Shown here one piece after another: positions 28,291 through 37,660 of a stretch of 40,201 nt of DNA. Numbering within the stretch: the first letter of the stretch is position 1; each line of letters starts with the position of its first letter. Both the position numbers and the translations under genes were made by a program. A model generated the notes under the pieces. The model searched no databases. It had not been told where the DNA came from and saw only the letters and a list, made by a program, of their open reading frames with translations. Location of the stretch: IMG/VR virus record IMGVR_UViG_3300042939_000054, positions 1 through 40,201 of that record. One strand, written 5' to 3'. This DNA is from a virus.

Positions 28291-31200
28291 CTACCTTGGT
28301 GTTCCGTCTGGTCTAGCCTTCAGCAACGGATACATAACTCTGCGGATAAACATTTCAGCATTTGGGTCCTCGGAAGCAATAGCGCGAAGGTTAGCCAAAA
28401 GACGAACCCTGTTCTCAGCCCTAGCATCAACCTCTGCTCGCTTGCGACCAGTTATTTCCTTTGATGCAGTGGTGAACGCATCGTATGTTGCTATTGCTTC
28501 AGCGATTTTTTCAACAGATTTCGGTATTTTTGTTCCGTACTTTCCGGAATAAAAATCGTCAATCATCATACGCATTTCGGAACGGCCAGTAACGACACCA
28601 TTTTCGTCACGTTGCCCGTTAAGAATCTTGTCTGCGTTAGATTGTTTTTCGGCAGAACTAATCATAAATTCTTTAGACAAATCAACGTCATCAAACATTG
28701 AGTAAACAAATGCTTGTGCCGTTTTCTTGTCTTTTTCTGCTCGTTCAAGTTCCTGTGGAGTTCTTGCATTGGCAATAGCCTCATCTGCATCATCCATAGT
28801 TACTTGATAGACGTAACGCGCATCAGCCAACCGAAGTTCCTTTTTGAATTCGGTTATAGAAGTTGGAACCCGATAACCGTTATCCATTAAGAATCTACGG
28901 GTCGCTGGATCGTAAACATCATTAGGCCCACGAGGTGGGGCCAAGAACATGCCAGCAGCAGGATACTTGTTTAGAAGTTCCTTGTTGTTTTCCGTGAATT
29001 CAAGAACTTTATTGTCGTACGAATACTCCGGCAACGACTTCAAATCAAGTCCTTGCTTTGTTTTTCCAAGTTCGTACGCAGTGAATCCGATACCATAAAT
29101 ACTGACACCCTGAATCAAAGCGGAAGCGTATGGGTCTGGATTGCCATTCTTGACTGCCTGGTCAACAAGTTTCCGGTAAACAGTTGTCATGCCATCGTAA
29201 CCGTATTTGCGTGCATACGTTGTTACGTTGTTTTCCATAGTCTGCGGAATGGCTGGGTAAACAAAACCGAGCGCAAACCTAAGAAGAAGAATCTGATTAG
29301 CAACGCTTGAAATACCATCCCACGACTTGCCAACCTCAGATGGCAATGCTCCTTCGCCTGGAAGTTTACCAGAAGCCTCCAGTACCCTAGCAGCACCCAT
29401 CCACGCGGAAGCATACATTGAGTAACGCTCATCACGATCAAACAAAGCAAAAGCGCGAAGAAGTGGACCGGGCATTACTGCCTGTGGCGTTGGCTTGCCC
29501 TCGGCGTATGGTCCTAAAATATTATCTTCGTACTTCTGGAAATCTGGAATAAGATTCAAAATAGTTTTTACCGCAAAAGTTGACAGCGGAGAAGACAAAG
29601 ACGGAACTGCTGCGTTAATGTCAAATGATGGAGCAAACTGTGTAACCTTGCCACCAAAAATCAAAGGAGAAGAACCAAAGTATAGTCCTTCTTTATCTCC
29701 CCCACCGTATGCCATTGCTCGCGCAAGAACATTATTTACGAGACCATCACCAGGGTACAAGAAATACTTATCCCCAAACGAATCTTCGTAAATAAATCCA
29801 GTCTCGTCAAGAACGCCAATAGCAAGATACGCTTTATAGAATGCCATTGGATTATACTTGGCTGCGCGGTATACGCGACGGTAAAAATCTTCTTGCGCCC
29901 GGTAGTATCGCGCGTAGTTACGCAAACGATACGCAAGCATAGACCGATTCTTGGGGTTATCCGTAAACGCTAGTGTTAAAGCGAGGGCGCGATCTTGCGC
30001 TATTTTTGTTGCTGCAATAGAGGCGGCCTGTGGGCCAACTGCCGCAGTAAGAGATGATTCGTACTGAGCAAGACCCTTGCGTGAGCGAATATAGTTGGCA
30101 AAGTAAATTGGCTCTTTGGCAATTCTCGCAAACGCATTACCCATTGAGTTCCATATTTTTTCAGAAATACTAATTGGAATCTCGATACCGTCAGAACCAC
30201 CGCTTTTGCCAAGAATGTACTTGGGCGCATTGTTGGGGTCAATCTTCGACAAGTCCTCCAGGGAAACAACAGGAACAAACTTGCCATCAACCTTCATGTT
30301 CCAAGATACTATGCGTTCACCATTTGGGCCACGTCGAATAAAGTTAGCCCATAGTTCGTTATTGAATGAGCCATCGCGGCGAGAAAACATATTCAAAACA
30401 TCTTGAACGTATCTGCGGGCAAACTCCTCATCGGAAACATTAATCTCAAAAAATGCCGCAAGTCTTTCACGGTAACCATATTTCGTGTCAGACTTGATTG
30501 CTTCCGCAACTGCTTTAATTGCTTCGTCTGGGTTGTCAAGATTAGCAACCGCTATCTTGCCAATGGACCCATCTCTCAGCATGACACCTTCAAGGCCACG
30601 GTGCCACCAAGAGTACTTGAACGGCTCTCCGCCCTTCATTTCAAGGTTAACGAAAGAACTGCGCGGCCAAAACATCTTAGAACCAGGTGACGCTAAACCA
30701 CCACCAGAAAACTTTGAGCCAGGCATTGTCCCGAGATTCAGACCTTGGGCAAGTTCAACAAGATCATCTAGGGCAATGAAGGACTCATCTGAAAGAACAT
30801 ATTCGTTAATGTATCGGACTTCGTCTTCATTTAATATGCGACCAAGTTTTTGTCGAACAACCGCTACAGTAAGAAGTTCCCTAAACTTGGAAAGATCGCC
30901 GACCTCCATCGCTTCTTTTGCGATAGATATTTCTTCCTTGTTCAACTGTGGAAGAATAAGATTATCCCAAATGCTATACGGGTTATACTCTGGTCCAGCC
31001 TCTCCACGGGCTTTACGCATCTTTCTGGCAAAAAAACCAATGTTTGGTTGGAAGCCAAAAGTTTTGCTGTAAACCTGGTCGCCTCGCGTTTCGCGTAACG
31101 CGGTTGACATTGCCCTGCCAGAAAAAACGTCCTTTAGGTATCCACCAGTAAGGGCATACATTGTGTAGTCTTCTGTGGCGTTACGGACAGAATAACGAAA

Positions 31201-33885
31201 ACCGGCAAGGTTTACCATGCTCCACCAGTTAACAAAGTTATTCGCAAACGTGTCAGGTGTGGCACCAATCAAGGCATTGGTAAGTTTACTGCGTTTCGTT
31301 ATCAATTCAAGGTCTGACATGTTCGGAACGGAGAGATAGTCACTGGTCTGCCAAAGGTGCAGCGGAAGTTGCTGCCCATCAAAGTTAGAAGGACTTGTTC
31401 TGACCGCCCTGCTAAGAACGTCAATAGTGTCTGGGTTTAATGAAAGCAAACCAGCACGAAACGCATCGACCTCGGAATCAAGTTGTTGCTGACTTTTGCC
31501 AGCGACCTCGCCAGCCTCGTTGCGTGCACGAACAAACTCGTCAACCTGAGACTCAATCCAGTCATCAACGGTAGTTCCCGCGTCGTCAAGAACAGCAGAC
31601 TCTGGAGAAAACAAGTTCCTGGGGTCGCGTGCAAAAGTTAACTCGTCCGCAATTTCACCAACAGTTTTTTGTGTTGTATTAAAGGCACCAAAAGCGGAAC
31701 CGAGATGGCGTTCTTGTTCCGCAATTTCTGACGCGCCACGCCTCTCTGCGGCAGAACGAACCAAACCAACCCACATGAGAATTCTTTGCGACTGGCTTGC
31801 GTTGCGCCATTCGTTGGCGAGAAAATCTGCGTGATTTCGTGACATAAAGATTCTGGCAAATCGACGAAATACTTGCGTGTCCCTAGAGTCAGCCGTGTAA
31901 ATAACATCACGCCCAGTTGTTTGTGCGGCCCACCGTGTGGTACGATCCCAGGAATTGGTAATCTTCTCGTCAAATTTTGACACCGCTGCTGGGTTATCAA
32001 ACAATATAGCACCAGCGGGTACATCGGGATTGTTAGCATCCTTGTAAAAGGCGCGAACTTCTTCACGAGCCGACTTGCTTCGCGCACCAACGGAAAGAAC
32101 GTCACTTACCTTCCGTCTAATAAACGACCCCCAAAGAATACTATTACGCGGAAGAAGCGGCTTACCCCTTTGAGCCATTTGCTGGTTAGCAAGCCGAGCA
32201 AAAACAGACTTCTCTTCAATCCGAGCAAGTGCCCTAGCCTGAGCATCCGGCGTCATTTCACTAGCAATAATCTTACCGCGTTCAATCGCAAGCATTGCGT
32301 TAGTATCATTAACGTATTTAATGAACGTTTCTGGCGAGTCAATTCCCTGACGAGCCATGTCAAATAGGACATCTTCAGGAAAATAATTCTGATATCGGCG
32401 TGCTATTATTTGACCAAGTTGAGAATTATCCTTGCCCTCATCGGCAAGTTGCTTGTACTTTTTTAAGTCGCCCGTAAGGTCATCTAAATATGCACGAACT
32501 GGTGCTTTATTGAGTGCGGCATTAACGCTTTTTTCACCAGCATCAATGGCGATACGTTCAAGACCATATTTAGCGCCAAGGTAAACGGTACGAACTTTGC
32601 TACCGATAATCAGTGGATCAAGCAGAAATGTTGACGCAACATTTGTGGTCGCAGCCAGTGCTTGTTGCGGGGTAGAACCACGCCACCACGAATCAATCTC
32701 AACGGGCTGACCCGTAATTGGGTTGGTTGTGGTAATCATTTTACCAAGATCGTTTGCCTGCGCGGAAAGAATTTTATCCGCCGCAGACAAAACATTCTGC
32801 TGCTCTGCTACAAGTTCTGGATCGTCAAACTGCCGCTCGGAAAGAAGTCGAAGAACACGAGCCTTTTCCGGATCACCATAGTATTTGGCTTGGACGGTTG
32901 AAAGCGGACTTGGGTCACCATCATCGTAAAGATTTTGGATTTCAACAACAACATCAACAACTTCTGAACCAAACTCTTTTCTTGCATCATCTAGGGTTTG
33001 TTCGGTCCATGTGCTGGGGCCGACTTCATCCCAAATAAAGAATGGGTCAACAAGGGCTGACATTGCGGTTGCAGAAACAGACTTACCTTCTTGTCTACTT
33101 TCCGTAACAGACTTAACAACACCGCGAGCAAACTGTTGAATCCCCTCGGAAATGATTCCATAGGTTGAAAGAGCGGCGGCACCAACATCTTGTGAAATTT
33201 GGGAAGTGGGCTCTATTGCATTCTCGCGGCGACTAATTTCTTCTAACTGGTCATCGCGTACACGCTTCTGCTCATCTTCAATTTTTGACTGCCAAATATC
33301 CCACACAACAAGACGCTGAACATCTGGAAGGGAAAGAAAAATATTCCACTTGCTGTATTCGTCCGGAGCATCCCAAATAGCGTCAGCAGCAGTCCAGGCC
33401 GCAGCAAAGTTAACAATGCGGCGAACGTCAGCCTCGGTGACATCCGGTGCATCCATCAAGGCTTTAGTTAGTGTTGGGTAATCCCTTAATGGCTTAGGAT
33501 TTTGCAGTCTTTCAGAAAAAGTTGCAACGCGCTCGTTTGCATTGCGAAGTTTATCCCGCGCAACATTGACAGCAATTTCGTCCTGCATCGGATCATAACC
33601 AGGATAGTAAACACCTGGGCGATATTGATGCTGTCTTTGTTCCCCAAGAGATGCGGCTAGTTCTTCTGCGGCAGCCCAGCGATCAAGATTAGCCCGAACA
33701 TTGCCATATTCCTCAATTGGCAAATCCGCAAACATGGTTTCTTCCTCAGTAGGAAGAACCAATCTCGGAGCGTTTCTGGTTGATTCAACGTAAGCATCAA
33801 CTTCAGGCCAAGGATTCCTTGGATTGTAACGCGCCGGGTTTTTAACCTGTGCTTCACGTTCCAAGCGGTCTGGGGACTTTGCCAC
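28291..33885 (-). CDS. Giant virion protein, probable internal/ejection protein (1864 aa)
   Basis: By far the largest gene, almost wholly helical, with no transglycosylase or RNA-polymerase motif that I can identify. A region near residues 1340-1410 (YARYYRAQEDFYRRVYRAAKYNPMAFYKAYLAI) resembles the large polyvalent-protein-associated modules found in huge phage structural proteins. There is no tape-measure or tail-tube gene, so it probably takes the role of the large internal protein of podoviruses. The GTG at 33885 is preferred to a TTG at 33891 because it forms TAGTG with the upstream stop and follows AGAGG. Its G+C content is clearly lower than that of its neighbours. Confidence 0.7.
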   Translation of the reverse strand: MAKSPDRLEREAQVKNPARYNPRNPWPEVDAYVESTRNAPRLVLPTEEETMFADLPIEEYGNVRANLDRWAAAEELAASLGEQRQHQYRPGVYYPGYDPMQDEIAVNVARDKLRNANERVATFSERLQNPKPLRDYPTLTKALMDAPDVTEADVRRIVNFAAAWTAADAIWDAPDEYSKWNIFLSLPDVQRLVVWDIWQSKIEDEQKRVRDDQLEEISRRENAIEPTSQISQDVGAAALSTYGIISEGIQQFARGVVKSVTESRQEGKSVSATAMSALVDPFFIWDEVGPSTWTEQTLDDARKEFGSEVVDVVVEIQNLYDDGDPSPLSTVQAKYYGDPEKARVLRLLSERQFDDPELVAEQQNVLSAADKILSAQANDLGKMITTTNPITGQPVEIDSWWRGSTPQQALAATTNVASTFLLDPLIIGSKVRTVYLGAKYGLERIAIDAGEKSVNAALNKAPVRAYLDDLTGDLKKYKQLADEGKDNSQLGQIIARRYQNYFPEDVLFDMARQGIDSPETFIKYVNDTNAMLAIERGKIIASEMTPDAQARALARIEEKSVFARLANQQMAQRGKPLLPRNSILWGSFIRRKVSDVLSVGARSKSAREEVRAFYKDANNPDVPAGAILFDNPAAVSKFDEKITNSWDRTTRWAAQTTGRDVIYTADSRDTQVFRRFARIFMSRNHADFLANEWRNASQSQRILMWVGLVRSAAERRGASEIAEQERHLGSAFGAFNTTQKTVGEIADELTFARDPRNLFSPESAVLDDAGTTVDDWIESQVDEFVRARNEAGEVAGKSQQQLDSEVDAFRAGLLSLNPDTIDVLSRAVRTSPSNFDGQQLPLHLWQTSDYLSVPNMSDLELITKRSKLTNALIGATPDTFANNFVNWWSMVNLAGFRYSVRNATEDYTMYALTGGYLKDVFSGRAMSTALRETRGDQVYSKTFGFQPNIGFFARKMRKARGEAGPEYNPYSIWDNLILPQLNKEEISIAKEAMEVGDLSKFRELLTVAVVRQKLGRILNEDEVRYINEYVLSDESFIALDDLVELAQGLNLGTMPGSKFSGGGLASPGSKMFWPRSSFVNLEMKGGEPFKYSWWHRGLEGVMLRDGSIGKIAVANLDNPDEAIKAVAEAIKSDTKYGYRERLAAFFEINVSDEEFARRYVQDVLNMFSRRDGSFNNELWANFIRRGPNGERIVSWNMKVDGKFVPVVSLEDLSKIDPNNAPKYILGKSGGSDGIEIPISISEKIWNSMGNAFARIAKEPIYFANYIRSRKGLAQYESSLTAAVGPQAASIAATKIAQDRALALTLAFTDNPKNRSMLAYRLRNYARYYRAQEDFYRRVYRAAKYNPMAFYKAYLAIGVLDETGFIYEDSFGDKYFLYPGDGLVNNVLARAMAYGGGDKEGLYFGSSPLIFGGKVTQFAPSFDINAAVPSLSSPLSTFAVKTILNLIPDFQKYEDNILGPYAEGKPTPQAVMPGPLLRAFALFDRDERYSMYASAWMGAARVLEASGKLPGEGALPSEVGKSWDGISSVANQILLLRFALGFVYPAIPQTMENNVTTYARKYGYDGMTTVYRKLVDQAVKNGNPDPYASALIQGVSIYGIGFTAYELGKTKQGLDLKSLPEYSYDNKVLEFTENNKELLNKYPAAGMFLAPPRGPNDVYDPATRRFLMDNGYRVPTSITEFKKELRLADARYVYQVTMDDADEAIANARTPQELERAEKDKKTAQAFVYSMFDDVDLSKEFMISSAEKQSNADKILNGQRDENGVVTGRSEMRMMIDDFYSGKYGTKIPKSVEKIAEAIATYDAFTTASKEITGRKRAEVDARAENRVRLLANLRAIASEDPNAEMFIRRVMYPLLKARPDGTPR

Positions 33886-34343
33886 TACCAACCTCTACTA
33901 GCGGCAATAGCCTGCAGTTTTGCAATTTCTCCACGCTCATCGTACGGAAGAAGTTTTTGCAAAGTTTCGGCAAGGCTGTAAGTTGGTTGAACCCCAAGTG
34001 GCACCATGCTGCCGCTAGGCCCGTCACCAGGTCCGAATGGTGCACCGGCAGTAACCGGCTCATCGGGGCGCTGCGTAGGCGAAAACAACGGAACAGGACC
34101 ACCCATACCGCCACCACCACGCCCCTGACGGGGACGCGGAGAACGGGCCGTAGTCTGACCAGCAGCCGACATAGGAGCCTGACCCTGCAACGTGTTAAAC
34201 TCCGCATTCTCACCATACGGCATACCAGTCATCTCAGCCTGAGTCTGCTGAGGACCACCATCCGTACGCTTCGACAAACGACCAGGACCAGACACAGGAG
34301 CCGGTTGACCTGGAGTACGACGACCACCCTGACCGTTAGCCAT
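33885..34343 (-). CDS. Proline/glycine-rich virion-region protein (152 aa)
   Basis: The ATG at 34343 follows GGAGGAGGAC. The sequence is low complexity (GRRTPGQPAPVSGPGRLSKRTDGGP) with a conserved-looking MPYGENAEFNTLQGQAPMS, VPLFSPTQRPDEPVTAGAPFGPG and a helical C-terminus. Proteins of this pattern occur next to portal and internal protein genes in actinobacterial and aquatic phages (recalled). Function unknown. Confidence 0.65.
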   Translation of the reverse strand: MANGQGGRRTPGQPAPVSGPGRLSKRTDGGPQQTQAEMTGMPYGENAEFNTLQGQAPMSAAGQTTARSPRPRQGRGGGGMGGPVPLFSPTQRPDEPVTAGAPFGPGDGPSGSMVPLGVQPTYSLAETLQKLLPYDERGEIAKLQAIAASRGW

Positions 34344-34608
34344 TATCGTCCTCCTCCACAAACACTATACGCGGATCAACAAGTTCCCTATCAGGAGTCG
34401 GACCGAACTCGTCCTCATCCTCATCCTCTTCAAACGTCCCATACTGGGCAAGCGTCAACATAGACTGGTCAAACAGTTTACCCATCCGACCAATCATGTC
34501 ATCAGCAACATCAGGCGACCAGGCCATACCCTGCGCCACAATCGCCAAATGTAGGTCCAGGTAGGCAACGTGGACACTCATATCACGCGCTGGAATCCTC
34601 ATCCTCAT
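34336..34608 (-). CDS. Small protein between portal and giant gene (90 aa)
   Basis: ATG 34608 is selected; an ATG six bases downstream is better spaced from GGAAGG. Upstream open sequence overlaps another tiny gene. Helical N-terminal two thirds (VHVAYLDLHLAIVAQGMAW; ADDMIGRMGKLFDQSMLTLAQYG), then an extremely acidic stretch (EEDEDEDEF). Function unknown. Confidence 0.6.
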   Translation of the reverse strand: MRMRIPARDMSVHVAYLDLHLAIVAQGMAWSPDVADDMIGRMGKLFDQSMLTLAQYGTFEEDEDEDEFGPTPDRELVDPRIVFVEEDDNG

Positions 34609-34624
34609 TGCCTTCCCTAGAAAC

Positions 34625-34762
34625 CTACTTGCTGCCCTTTGTGCCCTTGCTGTGAATGCCCTGCTTGACGCTGGCTCCATCGCTAGTCTTGCTTCCCGCT
34701 GCACCCTTAATCGGGGCTGAAACGTGCGGCTTGCCGTGAGTGCCCTTATTAGGCTGTGGCAT
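34625..34762 (-). CDS. Tiny lysine-rich protein (45 aa)
   Basis: ATG 34762 is preceded by GGTAGGAGAATAATT. The product is basic and glycine/serine-rich (PNKGTHGKPHVSAPIKG; HSKGTKGSK) without hydrophobic core, so probably unstructured. Part of the tiny basic gene chain behind portal; it may be DNA-condensing or packaged. Confidence 0.6.
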   Translation of the reverse strand: MPQPNKGTHGKPHVSAPIKGAAGSKTSDGASVKQGIHSKGTKGSK

Positions 34763-34772
34763 AATTATTCTC

Positions 34773-35039
34773 CTACCATTTCACTTTATCAGCCCAATAG
34801 GCTGCTGACATTTTACCTTTTTGAATGTTCTTCGCGTGACGTGCCTTGAACGAAGCCTGCCGTTTCGTGGGCTGCCGGTCACCAGTGACACCTTGCTGCC
34901 CGAAACGGATCGTCTTAACCTGCGAACCCTCCTTAGCCACAACAACGTGCGACTTAGTTGGGTGGTTAGGTGTCCGCTTCGGCTTGTTGAAACCACTGAC
35001 ACCGGCACGCTTCAAACGCGGGTCAGGCTTACTTGCCAC
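34773..35039 (-). CDS. Small basic protein of aquatic-phage type (88 aa)
   Basis: The C-terminal SFKARHAKNIQKGKMSAAYWADKVKW is a hallmark of a small basic protein widespread in marine and freshwater phages, near portal and capsid genes. The rest is lysine/arginine-rich (DPRLKRAGVSGFNKPKRTP). GTG start overlapping the upstream gene by 11 bases. Function not established; DNA binding or virion incorporation is plausible. Confidence 0.7.
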   Translation of the reverse strand: MASKPDPRLKRAGVSGFNKPKRTPNHPTKSHVVVAKEGSQVKTIRFGQQGVTGDRQPTKRQASFKARHAKNIQKGKMSAAYWADKVKW

Positions 35040-35187
35040 GACTCGCCCGCATATTGTCCACCAGGTTCGGGTACTTGCGGCCAGCCTTCTTAGCGGCAGC
35101 CTTAGCCTTCGCCTTCTGTGCCGAAGTCAACGGGGTAGATTTCTTCTTCGGGTTAGGCTTCTCCCACACGGGCTTCTTCGCTGCCAT
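35029..35187 (-). CDS. Tiny lysine/alanine-rich protein (52 aa)
   Basis: ATG 35187 overlaps the upstream TAA (TAATG). Its composition is histone-like (KKPVWEKPNPKKKS; QKAKAKAAAKKAGRKYP), ending NLVDNMRASRGK, an ending I associate with small aquatic-phage proteins. Probably a nucleic-acid-binding or packaged peptide. Confidence 0.65.
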   Translation of the reverse strand: MAAKKPVWEKPNPKKKSTPLTSAQKAKAKAAAKKAGRKYPNLVDNMRASRGK

Positions 35188-35336
35188 TACTTCTTCTTCT
35201 TACCCTTAGGTGGGCTGTAACTCCACAGGCTCGCAAGATACTTTTCGTATTCTTTCGTGGACATCATGCCCGAACCGTTTTTCTTACCGCTACCCTTAGG
35301 CTTGCCGGGTTTTCCGTTTGACATTGTACCAGGCAT
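35187..35336 (-). CDS. Tiny lysine-rich protein (49 aa)
   Basis: ATG 35336 overlaps the upstream TAA (TAATG), and its own TAA overlaps the next ATG. Basic low-complexity ends (GKPGKPKGSGKKNGSG; SPPKGKKKK) flank a short helix (STKEYEKYLASLWSY). Function unknown. Confidence 0.6.
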   Translation of the reverse strand: MPGTMSNGKPGKPKGSGKKNGSGMMSTKEYEKYLASLWSYSPPKGKKKK

Positions 35337-35500
35337 TACTTCTTCTTCTTCTTGGACATGCCAGCCTCAGACAGCGCGATAGCGACAGCCTGCTTGCGGG
35401 ACTTCACGACAGGACCCTTCTTGCCGGAATGCAGCGTGCCAGACTTGAACTCGCGCATAACCTTCGCAACCTTCTTGGCTGCCTTCTTCTTCGCGGGCAC
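35336..35500 (-). CDS. Small basic DUF6496-like protein (54 aa)
   Basis: The core KVMREFKSGTLHSG, followed by RKQAVAIALSEAGMSKKKKK, matches what I recall of DUF6496, a small conserved protein of bacteria and aquatic phages with unknown function. GTG start in TAGTG with the upstream stop. Strongly basic; belongs to the chain of tiny lysine-rich genes. Confidence 0.68.
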   Translation of the reverse strand: MPAKKKAAKKVAKVMREFKSGTLHSGKKGPVVKSRKQAVAIALSEAGMSKKKKK

Positions 35501-35637
35501 TACTGCCCCTTCGACGGCTTCGCCAACGGCGACACGGTAGTCTTCACATTCGGCATGACACTGGCATCCTCGGGATGGTTACCGTCGCCACCGGCCTTAC
35601 CTGTGACATCCATCCAGCAGCCACACGAGACGCACAT
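35500..35637 (-). CDS. Tiny cysteine-containing protein (45 aa)
   Basis: The MCVSCGCWMD start (C2, C5, C7) is typical of very short actinobacteriophage proteins of unknown role; the rest is polar with PEDASVMPNV. The gene starts two bases after the upstream TAG and its TAG overlaps the next GTG. Confidence 0.6.
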   Translation of the reverse strand: MCVSCGCWMDVTGKAGGDGNHPEDASVMPNVKTTVSPLAKPSKGQ

Positions 35638-35638
35638 G

Positions 35639-35770
35639 CTACTTAGCCTTCTTCTTCGAAGCAGCCTTCTTTGCCACGGAAGCCATTGGACCCTTTGAAG
35701 GAACCATCTTCTTAACGGACTTTGACGGAGACTTCATGTTCATCTTGCCATTCTTCTTGCCGTACATCAT
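35639..35770 (-). CDS. Tiny lysine-rich protein (43 aa)
   Basis: Starts at one of two adjacent ATGs (35770 or 35767) after TAGGAGTACG. Sixteen lysines in 43 residues (KKNGKMNMKSPSKSVKKM; KKAASKKKAK). First of the chain immediately behind the portal gene. Possibly DNA-binding and packaged. Confidence 0.6.
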   Translation of the reverse strand: MMYGKKNGKMNMKSPSKSVKKMVPSKGPMASVAKKAASKKKAK

Positions 35771-35778
35771 GCGTACTC

Positions 35779-37650
35779 CTAGATAGGTAGGCGGCGAGAA
35801 ACCCCCGCCGACAGTTGAGGTTGACCACCAGCACCAAGCGAGGCCATGAGCATTTGTAAGTCCGGCCTTCCACCGGCAGGCATACCAGCCTGACCGGCAG
35901 CGACACCACGCATCAAACCAGTAGAACCAAGACCCTCCAGTTCACCTGGACCACCGGGGGGAGTCTCACCAGGGGCACCGACCATCCCTGCGGTTTCCTC
36001 ACCTAGGGCCTCAACCCCCGGCGGTACAGGCATCTCCTCAGGGGCAAACGCCTCAGAAACGACCTCTTCAATAGATCGTCCTCTTTGACGGCCAAGGATA
36101 ATCGCGGACAGGCGTGCCAGGATATCGCCGGGATCTTGCCCAGCCTGGGCCAACACGGGGATAGCCTGTGCGTACCCCGCTACTGCCTGCTTCAATGCGT
36201 CGCGCATCTCTTCGATATCGACGCGCTGCTCTTCCTCGGATGCGTTCAACGCGAATGGCATTTGCCGCCTGAGAAAGTCACGTGAAATGAGACGGTCACC
36301 GCGAGCCTGCAGACCGAAAACCAAAGCACGGTTCGGGTCAAGTCCGGCCATCAGCCCATACTGGACATCAACCGTGTAGTCGCCCTTAATGTCCTTCTCG
36401 GGTCGGTAGCGAATCTCGTACGGTGTGCCGTCAGCGTTTCCACGCAACGTCTTGTTCTCGTTGCCGAACAGTTTCTCGTCAACAAGGAAAACCTTACGGA
36501 TAAGGTTCTGTAGTGTTCTGGCAAACATTGCCTGACCGGTACGAACTTGGGTGTCGAACCCTGACATGAGGGCCTGGACACCGCGCCCAGTCACAATGCT
36601 ACCGTCAACATCACCCATGCGGGCGTTGGGGTAGCGTGAACCTTGCCGTAATTCTTGATCCAGCACGCCTTGCTGCGCGAACGCTGCCTGCGGAACCTCA
36701 ATCGGTACGCGGCGGACACGTTCCCCGTTTGCGGTGCGGATCACTGCATCCGGCCCTAGCGCCAACTCTTGCGCGTCAGGCGGAAGAACAATTGGGGCTT
36801 GCACACTCTTAGTGGCAGCCTCCAAAGACAACAGAGCAAACCGGGCCTTCGCCACCTGTACGGCGATAACGTCATCGAACTGGCCGTGTGATTCGCTGTC
36901 AACGCCCGGTCGCTGCGTCCATTCGATCAGGCATTCCCCGACAGGGTTAGCGACCCTCTCCAGAATGATACCGTCACGGGTCGGCAGGAACAGGATGTCT
37001 GACTTGTTATCGTGGTAGCGGACAACCTCAATCAGTTCCATGCCGGTAGAGGACTGCTTGATAAGCGACTCAGCCTCGGGGTACATTGCCACGAGTTCGT
37101 CACGGTTCTTGTAGAACGAGAAGAAACCAGCCTTGATGCCACCCCAACGGTCAAACACGGGGTACGCGCCGATGGAGTCCATGAACGTGATGCGCGGCAT
37201 GCGCGCCTCTAGGTCAATCTCCACCATCGCTGGGACGAAACCGTACGTGAAATACCGGTCTGTCGCCGTGTACATTTGGCGTTGCAGGTTAGAGAAGTCA
37301 ATGTATCCGTTGACGATACGGGTCCGCTTCTCCGCGAACTCCCGTGCACTATCGGACACCATCTTGCTGCTTGCACAGTTAAACGCAGGCAGTGGTGCTA
37401 GAACCTCAGAGAGGTCGCGGGCCGCGACATCCACCATGTTCGCCACAATGCCCTTATCGAACGGGCCATCAGGGAACAGGTCAGGGTACACGTCACGCAT
37501 ACGGCCCTGCCGTACGGCAAGAACGTCCTGCATACGCCCGTCGCGGGCAGCGAACTGTGCCTTGATGCGGTCGTAGTGTGAACGAATCTCCCGCAAGCGG
37601 GGGCCGCCACGCTCACCAATAGCGGAAACGTCACCGTAACTGATACTCAA
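35779..37650 (-). CDS. Portal protein
   Basis: The 623-residue protein has the layout of podovirus-type portals. Features are a helical N-terminus (REIRSHYDRIKAQFAARDGRMQDVLAVRQG), a wing region with YFTYGFVPAMVEIDLE and SIGAYPVFDRWGG, and the clip and stem helices. The C-terminus is glycine/proline-rich (GAPGETPPGGPGELEG). It follows the terminase directly. The start is TTG 37650 after GGAGTTAAAGT. It forms the DNA entry channel at one vertex. Confidence 0.83.
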   Translation of the reverse strand: MSISYGDVSAIGERGGPRLREIRSHYDRIKAQFAARDGRMQDVLAVRQGRMRDVYPDLFPDGPFDKGIVANMVDVAARDLSEVLAPLPAFNCASSKMVSDSAREFAEKRTRIVNGYIDFSNLQRQMYTATDRYFTYGFVPAMVEIDLEARMPRITFMDSIGAYPVFDRWGGIKAGFFSFYKNRDELVAMYPEAESLIKQSSTGMELIEVVRYHDNKSDILFLPTRDGIILERVANPVGECLIEWTQRPGVDSESHGQFDDVIAVQVAKARFALLSLEAATKSVQAPIVLPPDAQELALGPDAVIRTANGERVRRVPIEVPQAAFAQQGVLDQELRQGSRYPNARMGDVDGSIVTGRGVQALMSGFDTQVRTGQAMFARTLQNLIRKVFLVDEKLFGNENKTLRGNADGTPYEIRYRPEKDIKGDYTVDVQYGLMAGLDPNRALVFGLQARGDRLISRDFLRRQMPFALNASEEEQRVDIEEMRDALKQAVAGYAQAIPVLAQAGQDPGDILARLSAIILGRQRGRSIEEVVSEAFAPEEMPVPPGVEALGEETAGMVGAPGETPPGGPGELEGLGSTGLMRGVAAGQAGMPAGGRPDLQMLMASLGAGGQPQLSAGVSRRLPI

Positions 37651-37660
37651 ACTTTAACTC

